Assembly: GCA_001632425.1 (NCBI GenBank)
Contig: KV425587.1
Coordinates: forward strand, 137,123-177,458
Length of the DNA: 40,336 nt
Reading direction: 5' to 3'
Source of the DNA: Neolentinus lepideus HHB14362 ss-1
Lineage: Eukaryota > Basidiomycota > Agaricomycetes > Gloeophyllales > Gloeophyllaceae
Under the pieces are notes generated by a model. It ran no database searches. It was not told the origin of the DNA and saw only the letters and a list, made by a program, of their open reading frames with translations. A program made the position numbers and the translations under genes. Below are positions 10,462 through 24,057 of this stretch, in pieces (position 1 is the first letter of the stretch; each line of letters opens with the position of its first letter).

Positions 10462-13314
10462 ATGTCGGATTTTCGTACAGTATGGCAGTCACTCGGTGCA
10501 AGCCTCGGTAGCGGGAACGAGGCGCAGCAGGTATCTCGAAATCCTATGCAGGGGCCAAGCAGTGTTCTTCAAAATGCAGATCTTGTGGAAGGAGTGCAAC
10601 TTGTGGCGGTGAGCGCTTTACATTCTGTACAATCAACTGTCCGGCAGCCCAATGCAAGCGCTTCTGGGTGGAATCATCCGCAGAATCATGGAACAAATTA
10701 TCGACCACTTGTACCTCAAGCGTCTACGGCGTTAGCAGAGGGGACTATGAAACCAGCAGCATATTCTAATTCACCTACAGCTTCGAGTCCGCCTGCAAGG
10801 CCAGCTGTCAATCATCCCCCGCATTCATCATTATCAAACCACTCTAATCAACAGTCCTATACCTATCCCATACAAAGGCCCTCCAGTGGGTCGACATCCT
10901 CTCAGAGTCCACATGCATCCCACACGGTGCATGCCTCGCAAACCCCTCTGCAGCCATCTCTTCTCCCTCCAGAGATCAGAGAACAACTCAGACACCATGT
11001 ATCCAAGGTTCTGCAGCCGACACAGAATCACTTCGAGGAAATATGGAGAAGGCTCTTTGATGACGTAGATGTCGAGCTTCAACGCAGCTATAAGCAGCTT
11101 TTGGATGAACAAGTGAAAACATCTCAGGCCGCCCGTGTAAGCGCGGTCCTCTACGAGCAGAACAAACACCTGTACAACCAGAACAGACAGCTACACGAGC
11201 AGGTGAACAAGCTGACAGGGGAGCTGGCAAAGATGAAGATCGATTATGACCAGGCGATGGAATGGGGCAGGAAGCTGTTAGGTCAGAATGGGATGTTGGC
11301 TCGCGTGTATAGCAAGGTATTGGCAGAACAGAGGTCACCACCTGCCAATGGTACAGCAGTACCTATGGTTGCGAGTGCACCTGTCAATCCTAGCCCACAA
11401 GTTGAACAATCGTCTTTTCCAGCGCGTAGTGTGTCCTCTGTCAACCCTGATGATTTCCCTCCCGACCTTATGGCATCGGTTCGACAAGAGATGACTCGCG
11501 GCTTGGAGAACGTTGAGATTCGCTTAGCTATGTGTATGTTTCTCTGCATTTAGCTACGTCCTTCGTCTAGTGATATCCTTGTAGTGTTAGCTGAGGCAAA
11601 TGCTCGACGGGCCAGTGGTGCAAACACAATTTCCGAAGAGCCACCGCACGGTCAGCCCCAGAGTGCTGCAGAAGTGCGTAACGTGCTGCTTTGGCTTGTT
11701 ATGCCCAGCTAAATATGTGTTTGTAGGTACATCAGGCGGCGCCGTCCAACCCTGCTCCAGTCGCAGCAGCGTCATTTCCACCTGTCCCCACACTCACATT
11801 GCCTCTTGATCAGCCGCGTTTTCACCAAGAATCCTCACAGAAAAATGTATCCACGCCGTCATCGACCCCCGTCTCCTCAGCCTCTGCAGATGGAGCTCAG
11901 CAATGCCCCACTTCCCCCTCAGCCCCTGGTAACCAGCTCACCGCCTTCACACCACCTCAGCCGTTGACAGAAAACCCATCATCGTCATATACTGTTCCTG
12001 CGACCTCAGCACTGCTTGCGCAGGACGAGTGCATTGGTGCTCTGTCTTATGCATCTGGGACAGTGAAGTCTGTGCCAAATGGTCCACGTGAGCCTCCAGG
12101 CTGCATCACTGTCAAGAAAGAAGTCGATGAGAAAGGCACTGTGCAGTTGATATTCACGTCTGACAGCGGCAAAGAGATTATCGATCTCACAGGGATATTA
12201 GATTCTCCCTCTCCGCAGTTCTCTGCCTTACTCGAAACGGCTGAAGAAGGGGATCATCTTGAACCGGATGCTCTGGCTCTCACTAAGCCCGAACTTGCCC
12301 CAGAGAATCGGAAGGGTCAAGAGAGTAGTGATGTACAGGATGCCCCGATGGTTGATATTCGGCCTAACTGTGATGTCCAGGAGACTCCCCAGATGGTTGA
12401 TAATGTATCAAGCGCTGAAGACGAAGAAAACGGCCAGATCTCTGAACTCCAGGCTACTACAGAGGAGCCTCCAAGAGCCACTGTAGAAGATTCGGGAGAT
12501 CTACCTTTGTTAGATGCCGATGACGAAGATCTTTCACTTCCTGGGTCGGATACGAAAGCGGAGGAACAAGAGTCAAATATAGTTCCTCTGGCAAGTGCAG
12601 AAGGTGCAGCTGCGACTGATCTGAAGCGACTGCGAATCGAGACACACGAGCCGCACGATCGTCCTGCAGTTCGACGGCGCGTCTCCGAGGCCGAGCCTGA
12701 GGCCACTCCTCTTTCCTCAGAGCTCACTTATCCAGAATCACCAGAATCACCTACCGCACCACCGACAGCGTCAAGACACGTATCCGAGGTTGGTTTCGCT
12801 CCTCCAGCATCGGACGTAGCCACTATGCAAGGCACTGCAGCAACTCCGAAGCCTACATCCTCAGTTCCGCGATCCTCTCCTGCTGCAGGTACGAGCCCGA
12901 CGAGGATCCTTAGGATGGGACAGTCCAGTCCGAGCGCGAGCTCTGCCTCCAGTTCCACCCAAGTGGTCAAGGCAGAGTCAACGGACGATGTTCCTCCTGC
13001 TCGTGCCCCTCTTCTGGGTATTTTACATCTTTCCGTTGCGTACCTCGTTACCAAGAACAAATACACATGTCTGTTATGCGTGTGCGTAGTTTTCATCGCT
13101 CGCTGATGTATTACGCTGATGACTGAACAGGATGCGTCGGAAGGAGTACCCGACTGCTCCTGTAAAGTGTTTTCCTCTCAAGTCGTCTGCTGTGGAGCTT
13201 AGTGCTCACTGTGAGGAGCAACATCCGATGGCATGTCAAGATTTACTGAGGATGACTCCTGCAGAGATTGTGGAGTTGCGTGAACGACGGAAAACTACGC
13301 CAAGTCATGCCTAG
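10462..13314 (+). CDS. Coiled-coil protein with C-terminal Cys2His2-type motif, 897 aa
   Basis: The proposed join is 10462-11533, 11591-11673, 11727-13081, 13131-13314, one frame of 897 aa. The N-terminal ~170 residues are Ser/Pro/Gln-rich and probably disordered. They lead into a long charged helix predicted as coiled coil (roughly residues 180-290, with repeated EQ/LH/QN heptad-like spacing). The middle is acidic, with many SP/TP sites and a Lys/Arg patch near RPAVRRR. The last intron splits a Cys-X2-Cys pair (C833, C836) from His-X4-His (H863, H868), so splicing creates a candidate zinc-binding motif; without the splice the frame closes soon after the Cys pair. A nuclear regulatory role is only a guess. 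I do not recognise the family beyond its resemblance to basidiomycete-specific proteins. Confidence 0.8.
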
Positions 13315-14707
13315 CTATGGCCTTCCTATGTATATAGTAGAATCCCCTACGGAGTGTATACCTATGTGGAGTATGTTCTTCTTTTCTATTCTTGCATTCC
13401 GAACCGGCGCTTGCTTTGTTCCATCTTCTACATCTTGCGAATAACATGACCTCCCCGACCCTCAAGAGGATCCGTGACACTTGATGCATTTGTGATCCCG
13501 ACAATGCTAGAAATTAGTTGCCAACGCAAAGTTACTGTTTCCTTTAATGACCTTGATGGACGTAGCAATGCCCACAGCCTTTGGAGGGCAAACGATCGGC
13601 TTCGTTATGACTGCTGGTGTACTGCAGCTGGAACAGATGTATATCCAGTGATGAGGACAAAACCATGTATTGCAGCACCAAATTCGGACCAAACGATGCT
13701 AAAATAGCTCATTATCTGCACGATGACGTCGAATTGGTTGTCCAATTGCCCCCATATACTACATTGTATGTTCCCGGTCGCAGTTGGTTATGAACACGTT
13801 TCTTTTTCTTCAGCAATACAAGGACGAACCTGTCCTGGTAGGTCATGTGAAGCTCGGGCGTCACTTCAAATCGCCCAACTCCTTTTCCCCACTTAGATAA
13901 GCGAAACGAAAGAATGCCAATGGCCTTCGGACTAGACTTGCGAGCGACGTCTTCTCAGTGAATCTGAGTAGGCGAGCAACGAGCTTCACAGGGATTCGGA
14001 CGATATAAGGTACGACAACTACCATGACGGCGTCCTTAAGCAGTTCACGAGATTAAGTCCTTCGTGGGTGAGGGTGAAAGGACGGACTCGGAAGATTCTG
14101 TTGCAGCGTAAATGGTCCATTGGCCTCCTTGAACGGACGATTTCGGAGTTGACGGGCAACGACATAGATCGAGGTTTGTCCTCAAGGTGAATGAGGTTGT
14201 AAAAGCGAAACATTAGTTGCCTGTATTCTTCCGATTGTACTAGACAATATATGGTGATAGTAAAGACGTACATGAGCTCCAGCTCTTGTTTGCTCTAAGG
14301 TGTTATATTAATTCAGGGAGGCCAAACGTCATCGAACGCACTCAGATGACATCCTAATGTACTGTCAAACACTTAGACAAGAAAAGGCCTCGAATAGATA
14401 ATTTAAATAGACGTTTACTATGTTCTCTGACATCAATCAATCACCGGTTTCTTTCACCTTTCACCCACCAATACGAATCACTAGTCAGTGGCGCGAGGAT
14501 CAACAAAGGGATGACAAAGGAGTAAGGACAACCCATGCATTTCATGTTGCCAACCGCTCTCTTGCTCTCAAGAGGAGAAGTCAACTGTCGGCATAGTTGG
14601 TATCCTCACAGATCTACGCACTGTAGATTTTACCCGCCAAAAATAGGACAGGTAAATACTACTGACATATATGCGAGATATGTCACTGAATATCCAATGG
14701 TGCATAG
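13315..14707. other. Gene-free stretch (1.4 kb)
   Basis: The open frames here (60-96 codons) overlap on opposite strands and lack motifs. The first ~150 bp should hold the 3' UTR of the 10462 gene. No terminal inverted repeats or RNA genes were recognised. Confidence 0.4.
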
Positions 14708-15310
14708 ATGCCGCCGGACGAGAGACAAGCGCTTGACGATCCCTTCCTCGACCGTGCCCACAGAGATGTCATCGAAAGTGCACCATCATCTTCACTGTCA
14801 CCCCGAGCCAGACGGCGTGCAATGATCGAGGACGCGGACGACGACGGCGAGTCTGAGAGCGAGGGTCATGACAGCCCTGCCCAGTTCCTAGGTGGAATCT
14901 TCCTCGGGATGCCACCGGTATCCCCGACGGGCAGTAGCCAGTTGCAAGGGGTTCCTGCGCATCTTCACGGCGGTACCCTATCGACACCGCAGCGACCGAC
15001 GACGCGCACAACCACAATTGCATCGCCACCGACTACGCCGTCGGCTGTCTATGACAACATCTTCTTGGAGACAGATGCGGCCATAGGAAGCCAGGTGAAG
15101 AGACGCATACCCAAGACTCCATATCCTCCTCGAAGACGACGAAGGAGCTGCCAATCAAAGACTGTTGAACCGGGTCAAGAGGAGACAAGCCGCGCAAAGG
15201 TAAGGTATAGTCTGGAGACAATAGCAAGCAGGTTGAAGACAGCTTTCTACAAGGCTATCAAGAAACCCAGAAACAAGATCGTGACAAAGCCGGCCTGGAG
15301 ACCATGGTGA
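14708..15310 (+). CDS. Small basic, Pro/Ser/Thr-rich hypothetical protein, 200 aa
   Basis: This is a single uninterrupted frame from ATG at 14708 to TGA at 15308. The protein has an acidic patch (EDADDDGESESE), a Ser/Thr/Pro-rich middle and a strongly basic C-terminal third with an RRRRR run, a candidate nuclear localisation signal. No known domain. The frame is longer and compositionally more coherent than its shadows, but no splice or homology evidence backs it. An upstream exon cannot be excluded, because an overlapping frame begins at 14535. Confidence 0.5.
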   Translation: MPPDERQALDDPFLDRAHRDVIESAPSSSLSPRARRRAMIEDADDDGESESEGHDSPAQFLGGIFLGMPPVSPTGSSQLQGVPAHLHGGTLSTPQRPTTRTTTIASPPTTPSAVYDNIFLETDAAIGSQVKRRIPKTPYPPRRRRRSCQSKTVEPGQEETSRAKVRYSLETIASRLKTAFYKAIKKPRNKIVTKPAWRPW

Positions 15311-15473
15311 GGTAGAGCTGCACGTAGCATGAAACCGTCGCGAGATGCTGCAAGTCGCGATCATAATATTTCCGACTAGCATCAATACTGGTGAACATTC
15401 ATATCGTGTGGTGTATCATGTCGTTTGTACAACCGTATTGACCCAATATTGACCTCCAAGTGCAAAGTTGTCT

Positions 15474-15583
15474 CAAAGGGCCGACAGAAAGAAAGTTCTA
15501 TACACCACGTCAGAAAGTCCGACTAAGGCCCCGGGAGGGACCCCCTACCCCGTGTGCCGGCAACTCCCGGTGTCGGCCCCTTG
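15474..15583. mobile_element. 110-bp hAT-like MITE
   Basis: The ends are CAAAGGGCCGACA (15474) and TGTCGGCCCCTTG (15583), inverted copies with one mismatch. Identical 8-bp direct repeats AGTTGTCT flank it (15466-15473 and 15584-15591). The right end read inward (CAAGGGGCCGACACCGGG, then TTGCCGGC) resembles the left end of the element at 8589 (CAAGGGGCCAACGCGGG, then TTGCCGGC), so both belong to one family. The interior is GC-rich and non-coding. It lies 163 bp downstream of the stop codon of the 14708 gene. Confidence 0.9.
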
Positions 15584-15814
15584 AGTTGTCTCGACTTTTG
15601 GGGATACTGAGTTATTTATCATTAATTGGCAATACTTAAGCTCAAAGGCCTAAATTCCATTAATTATTTCCGTATCTCCTTAGCAACCTCCCACCGTCCA
15701 CAGGGGATGCCGGCGGTATCATTGTAACCGCTGCGGTTAGGCAAGGAGCACGACGAATACTACGCCCTTGACCTTCGATTGTTGTTGAATCATTGCGGAA
15801 ACCATCGAAGTCGG

Positions 15815-17198
15815 ATGGCTTCCGCAGTTGCGCCAAGTCACGAGAGCAAAGGTACGTCCAACCCACCTATGCTAGACGATTCTGCTACTCACTTTTCTCT
15901 CACAGGTGGGCGCAGTGTAAATTCCAATGAATCCTATTCACACAATTACAGACTTTTCTCCGCGTTTATCCCTAGCAGTTGAGGTCCCAGCATCCTCATC
16001 GCCCTTTCCATCACCATCTTCCTCATTTCTTCCACCTCCTGTACCAGGAGTACACGAGTTTGCGACTCTACCATCCCCCAGAAACAGCAACGGAAGTGTC
16101 AAGAAAGGCAACGAAGCGGAGGGAACAGAAATGACAGACAGAGATAAGCAGATCACAATGAACGGAATTGCGGGAGACGATGCCTCGCGGAATCCAGGCA
16201 AGTCGCAGCTGCTAAACCTACCGCCTGATTCTCCGGCAGCCACGCCTACAACACCCACCATACCCACACCGACTCCTTCATCAGCCACTGCTGCAGGAAC
16301 CAAGACGCCCACCCCTTCCTCACCCCTAGCCCTCGATATCCCAGCAGCAGACATGGGTTCCTCCGCCCTCTCAGCATCGAGGCCGGCCCCACCCTCACCT
16401 GCGCCATCGCGACGCTCGTCGGCGGTCATCAACGGCACCGGCGGACTCTCCCGTCATTCGTCCAAGTCGTCCACTCGGCCATCCTTGTCCGGTTCAACGA
16501 ACCGCAAGTCCCAGCTCTCCTCGTCCTTCCAGTACTTTACGCCCTCCTCGTCGCCCGCGCAATCATCCGCGTCAATATCGCTTCCGCAGGATCCGGACCT
16601 GCCCAAGCCGAAACGGCGCTCGCTCTTCCTCGCCAAGATTCGCGACTTTGCCTTCCCGTCCAACGACGATCGCCATCGCGGCAAGGGGCCCGACGTGCCT
16701 CGCCCGAACCGTTACCCCAAGCGCATGTCGACGCTCTCGTACGCATCTTCCTCGACGTCTGATGACGAGGACGACGGGGTTAGCCAGGCTAACACGTGGG
16801 GCGGGTTCAAATGGGGATTTGGCGGCGGTGGATGGGGGTTTGGGAACAAGGGGAGCAGGATGCCCGGCGAGGAAGACATAGACCCCTTACCGTCCCAGGT
16901 AGATTTCGAGAGAAACTTTACGGGCGGGGATGAGGATGATGGACAGGAGGCCTACGCCGACGCAGAAGACGAAGACGAAGGCGAAGAAGCCCCGCTGTAT
17001 CCCGGCTTATACAAGGCGCTGTACGCCTTTGTGCCCGAGGGAACGGCAGAGATGGCCTTGGAGGAGGAGCAGATTGTTAGGGTCATCGGACGGGGAGGAG
17101 GTGTTGGGTGGGCAGTGGTCATGAAACCGGAAGGTGGCCACGCGTTGGTCCCGGAGAGTTATTTGGAGCCCGTAAAATTGGATGACGAGGAAGAATGA
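15815..17198 (+). CDS. SH3-domain protein with long disordered region, 427 aa
   Basis: The preferred join is 15815-15851 and 15952-17198 (GTACGT donor, TTACAG acceptor), giving 427 aa. Starting at ATG 15927 without splicing gives 423 aa and the same body. Residues up to about 350 are Ser/Pro/Thr-rich, then basic, Gly/Trp-rich and acidic (Asp/Glu runs). The C-terminus is an SH3 domain: it opens ALYAF, has GWAVV near the middle where SH3 domains carry the conserved Trp, and ends ALVPESYLEPV, the usual (V)PxxY strand. SH3 domains bind Pro-rich ligands, often at cell-cortex or actin/endocytic sites in fungi. The specific partner is unknown. Confidence 0.88.
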
Positions 17199-17678
17199 GG
17201 CCGTTCGCCTGCTGGTCAGGTAGCAGCATTCTGAGAGACGCCTAATTAATATTTACGTGCGTGTGTTCAGTGAGCCAGTGGTCATACCACTGAACCTTTT
17301 CTAGCTCATCTTGGACTCTCGGCTGTCCTCTCGATGTTCAACCATGACTTTATGGATTTAAAATGCCCTTTCCCGGCTCTCGTCGCCGTGTCATCATCTA
17401 TCAATATCCGCCGTGTCGTACATATGTGTAGAGAATTGTGTCATTGTTCTGCATGTTGTACGAAATTTTGTCACTGCTGTCTGCTATCCTGATTTCTGGG
17501 AATAATCATATTTTCTGTTGTTATCGTATCTAATCATTTAATCCATCGTTGATTCGGACGCTTTGAGCATTTGGCTACTTGGCACCGTTCCATTCTGCAG
17601 TCCATTTTCTACCGCACGCTGAGAGTATCTCGAGCGCAATTTTGGACAGCAAGTCATATTCCTAGACGATATTCCAAT

Positions 17679-18951
17679 ATGGCGGCAGAGAGCAAAGAAA
17701 ACGGTAAGCAGACAGTACCATGTCGTTTTCTTGTTCATACTGATTGGCATTCACTCCAGTACTTGTGGGTGTAATAGGTGGCAGTGGTCTTTACCATCTG
17801 GACAATCTGACGTTTGTGTGAGTTCATGGAGAGCTTTTATGTGTTGTGTTGCTCAGTAGGCTGTCATGGAGAAGTGGACGACCGAGAATTCGTGGCCGAC
17901 GTCAGGTAGACATGCAATAGTTCAAACGGGAGAGCCGGACTTGCACTTTTGAATGCCTATCTACAGTCAATAGTTATACTGAACGCTGATTCACCATTGC
18001 AGGAAACACGTCAATCCCGAGACAGTACGCTATTCACCATCTTGAAAGTGCCCGAGACTTGACCATTTCATACAAATTTAGCCTTGGGGCTTCCCCTCGT
18101 CGCCCATCACAATCTGCTCGCTACCATCTGGAACGCTCGTTGCATTCCTGGCTCGCCACGGCCCAGGACACATCATATCTCCATCCTCTGTACCCTCTCG
18201 GGCAAACATTGCGGCCCTAAAGTCCCTCGGTGTTCGCACTATCCTCGCCTTCTCTGCTGTCGGATCCCTGCGCGAGGAAATTCCTCCAGGCGACTTCGCC
18301 CTGCCCACGCAGATCATCGACCGCACGAAGGGCATCCGGCCCGCGAGCTTCTTCGATGGCTTGAGCGTTGTCGCGCACGCGGCATTCGGTGACCCGTTCA
18401 GCATGGGCCTCGTGAGGTGGCTTGAAGGACGCGTCAAGAAGGCTTTGGAAGAGGAGGGACGGGGCGTGAAACTCCACACGGACAAGTGTATCGTGTGCAT
18501 GGAGGGCCCGCAGTTCTCTACAAGGGCAGAGAGTAACATGTATAGGATGTGGGGTGGGGACTTGATCAATATGAGCGTATTGCCTGAGGCGAAGCTGGCT
18601 CGGGAGGCAGAGCTAGGGCAAGTAGTTCATCCTCCTGCAACTGACAACACCTGTGCTGACCACCTGACCAGTTACGCCTTGATTGCTACTGCAACCGACT
18701 ACGACTCCTGGAGGCCTCACGAGGGTGCCGTCACAGCTGCTGAAGTCTTCAAAGTTCTACAGGCTAACGCTAACACGTCCCGGCACGTCGCTGCGACCAT
18801 TCTGGAGGAGATGCATGCGGCGGCGGCGGAGGGTGGTATTCTCACCGAAGAAATAGGTTCGATGAAGTTTTCGATCATGCCGAGAAGCGAGAAGCAGAAG
18901 GACGAGGATAGGCAGAAGCTTGCGTACATACTTCCTGAGTATTTCAGCTAG
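17679..18951 (+). CDS. MEU1: S-methyl-5'-thioadenosine phosphorylase
   Basis: The enzyme cleaves methylthioadenosine with phosphate to adenine and 5-methylthioribose-1-phosphate, the first step of methionine salvage from polyamine synthesis. It acts in the cytosol and nucleus. The join is 17679-17703, 17760-17817, 18003-18024, 18082-18617, 18672-18951, encoding 306 aa. Family motifs are present in order: VIGGSG phosphate loop, [55 protein letters not shown] and TATDYDSW with the paired Asp of the purine site. Exon 3 is only 22 nt. The last intron is GC-AG (GCAAGT donor, 54 nt); read through, it would insert 18 residues between LAREAEL and [11 protein letters not shown], where homologues have none. 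The symbol follows the yeast orthologue. Confidence 0.95.
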
Positions 18952-19951
18952 ACATGAGAGGGCCTGGGGGTTGCGTAGTGAGTAACGACTTCTGGGCCAT
19001 TATTCTGTTTCTGGCCGTCTACTAACTTGTGCCACAAGGAATTCGGGTGATCAATTGGCTGTAGAAACCAGAAGAGGTTATAGATTCTGGGCCCGGCTCG
19101 AAGTCCGTGACAGGCAACTGCGCGCTAGATCAAGAGCTCTGCAGGGAAGCAAACCCAAGGTTTCAATCTAATCAGATACGGCCATCCTCACGCAGGCGAG
19201 CGTTCGGGACGCGTCAAAAGCAGATGGAAGCTTTGGGCGTAAGTCGGCGTTTGTAGGTCCACCTAAAGGACGTCCACATGGTATAGTCCACGACTCAATA
19301 GACTGTGAAGTCTCAGGCTCTGTTGCAACTGGAAAGCTGTGCCCCTCCAGCCGACCTATCGAGCTCTAGATGTCAATGCTTCAAACGTTCGTCGTGTGGA
19401 GCTCACATTCCGGACATCGGGCTGTCTCATTGTTGTGTTCCTCATAACTTCCGAGCTATTCGCATTTCAACGCAACTTGGTCTAGAATTGCTTTTGCATT
19501 CATCTGACGCCCTTCACATAGATTCCGTATCCAGAGTATCTTGTTCCTTGGGCAAGTGTCGTTCGGAGCCGGTAGAGCAACGAACGAGTTGAACAAACTT
19601 CGTGTTCTGATGTCTCTATTTGTGAAGATTTGATTTCGGCACTGGTCGTCCGAAGAACGCAAAATGATCATGAATACACGAAGGCACAAAATGCTATGGT
19701 ACAGGATGCTGGTGCAGCGCTTCGCGGATTAACATGGTACACCGATACGATACATTACTATTGGTACACTAACAATGTCGGGTCAAATTGTCCGTTGTGG
19801 GCTTTTGTAAGTCCGTGTATTGCGTTATGCTTTGTGTTTTTATAAGTTATACTTTTTGATGTGTCTCATGATTGTCAGGGAGGCGAGGATTTCTATTAAA
19901 CAAAATGGAAACTCTAATGTTAGGAAGTTCACATGTGCGGCAATTAGGAGC
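18952..19951. other. Gene-free stretch between convergent genes (1.0 kb)
   Basis: This covers the 3' flanks of the MTAP gene (+) and the DUF6593-type gene (-). Frames of 71-95 codons on both strands show no motif and are not called. No inverted-repeat element was detected. Confidence 0.4.
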
Positions 19952-20596
19952 TCAGTGCGTACCCATGGCTAGGTGCGAGTATTCCTCGTATATCGTGAGG
20001 ATGTTCCCTGACGACCCGTATGCGTGCTTGCGCGGAGGTTTTAGGTTGTAGTGGGCGACGAGAATGTTGTCCGCACTGACACACTACGATAACGTCAGCA
20101 CGGCACAAATCAGAGCGTGCAAGAGCAATACATACTGTCCATTCTTGCCCTTCAACTATCCGATTTCCCCACTTATACTCTTGGCCGTCCGTCGCCATGA
20201 ATTTTCGTGACAATGATCTAGAAGGAGGGAGAGGTCAACACCACTGAACATGCGAGGTCGACGAGAAGCGCACCCTCCAAGAAATGATGCTCGTCTGAGG
20301 TATTTGCCCATCGGCATCGACACAGCCGGGTTCATAAAAGTGACGGTCCCGAGCGATCCGTCTAGGCCGAACTGCATGACCACAGATGGGTTATAGCGAA
20401 AATGCCGGTAGTCGTCAGCCCTTGACGATGCTGACCGTCTGCCCATGTCGTAGATGACCGACAGTGCGTGCTGGGACCGCTGTGGTGCTTGGGCAACTCG
20501 CAGGAATACGCGGTCGTAAATGTCGTCAAAGTCTGTGGCGGTCAGGGAACCGTTGCGGTCCTCGAGAATGTACGGGAGGCCTTTTGTGGCAGACAT
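19952..20596 (-). CDS. DUF6593-type protein, 178 aa
   Basis: The three-exon join is 20596-20274, 20217-20136, 20083-19952, with GTGCGC and GTATGT donors, giving 178 aa. The layout matches DUF6593 proteins, a basidiomycete family of unknown function: an N-terminal beta-rich part, then VTFMNPAVSMPMGKYL, a DGQEYKW motif, GQEWTC and ILVAHYNL. The C-terminus is ILTIYEEYSHLAM. No signal peptide or membrane segment is visible. The splice into exon 3 (TCGTAG acceptor) is required to reach the VAHY block and supports the model. DUF6593 membership is by recalled pattern, not by a profile search. Confidence 0.78.
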
Positions 20597-22127
20597 GTTG
20601 AGGTTGAAAGAGGAGGAATTAGATGAGAGCGCGACGGTCGCGTCGTCTCTGATATACCACGGCGGAAAGGGGGAGGAAGAGAGAAGGATAGTGAGTACAC
20701 GCCATTGATCCAGAGGAGCCCATTCATAAGAAGAAGCCTAGTATGATCCGCAGCCCACCGAGCGCTACACCCGCGCAAGCGAAAAAGGGAGACCAGATCC
20801 TGCTCATGGACAATTTGACAGGGCTACTTACGGGGTGAGTTCGCGAAGCCTGGAACCTGCAGTACGTCGGCCGAAGCACAGATCGAGCAAGAACTTCATG
20901 GACCTGCACTGCTCTCAGGAGAGTTCCCGACACAACTCGGTGCCTCGGCGGGCGTCTGAATTGTGGTCAAGAGTAAAGAAACACGTTGTAGTCGGCTTGA
21001 AAAGGCCTTTCCTGCGGCGCACGAGGCGATATGATATAGGCGAGGGCATGATTGCGAGTTGCGTCCTTCCCACCCATTCCATTTTGCGCTTGACGTCGCG
21101 GGTGAAGGGAGCCCTGCATCCACCTAAAATATCGTGGTGAGACTAGGAAGTCCATTGTCGGTGGAGTGTGACCGGTTTTGAAAAGGGGATAATGAGTCCG
21201 GTAAGTTGGCGTCAGAGGCACCGTGGAATGCCGAGTCGGGGGGATAATGCAAGTATAGCGCACCTCCATCTGACATGTTACGGAAGATCAGATCCTGGTG
21301 CTCGGTATGATCAAGGAATGCGGGGAAGGAAGATTCGGGGCCCATTGTTCGTGGCATCAAAGGGTGAACTTCGCGCTGCCGGTTCTACGAACTATGCATA
21401 GACCCATTGCTCCTCGCATTCCTAAATTCATATATCGGCGCCGGTATTAGCCTCAATTTTGCTAAGAAGCTATTATCCTGCTACATCGGAGCGGAATGAG
21501 CAATATTGCGACGATGCACTAAACCGCATTCAATCACACGACTGGATCTACCGCAGCCGCGCCCATTTGGACTGTGCTGGCTTGGACACGGTGGCGCGAC
21601 ATGTCAGGCCAGTACCAAAATGCCGCGACCCCATTTACTTTCTCTGGTTAAGATCCACGCCCAGAGCACGAGACCACCGACATGAAGAAGACAGATCAAA
21701 GCAGAGAAGTTGCGGGAGAAGTACGTTCCTGTGATCTCGTGGCGTGCAGCTTTCATACAGGGTGACAACTTACTTTGGCAGCACAGTTACTAGGCAAGCG
21801 TATGCTTCAATGCTTGTGAATGTGTACGACCCTATTCACTATGACTTCTATAGCGTGGGTCTTGGTAATATATGAGACATGTCGCGCAAGGATATGTGGA
21901 GATGTCGTAACGGGCAAACACGACGGGGCACCACCAGACCGGCAATGCTGACAGATCGACCGAATTTTGTTCATTCGTATCGAACTATTGAGGGCCTAGC
22001 GGACACACCTAAGCAAAAGCGAACGGACCTAGACGGAAATCGACCGAGGGGTAAGAAGCTACGGTAACAATCAAGGAGTTAACAGCGCCCCTCGCTACAG
22101 TCAGCAACGCACGAAACGTTCTGGATT
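20597..22127. other. Gene-poor stretch (1.5 kb)
   Basis: This lies upstream of the DUF6593-type gene and downstream of RVB1. A 78-codon minus-strand frame (21360-21124) reads somewhat protein-like (it contains DLIFRNMSDGGALYLHYPP), but I found no supporting splice partner or family. Other frames are overlapping shadows. No terminal repeats were found. Confidence 0.35.
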
Positions 22128-24057
<1,930 letters not shown>

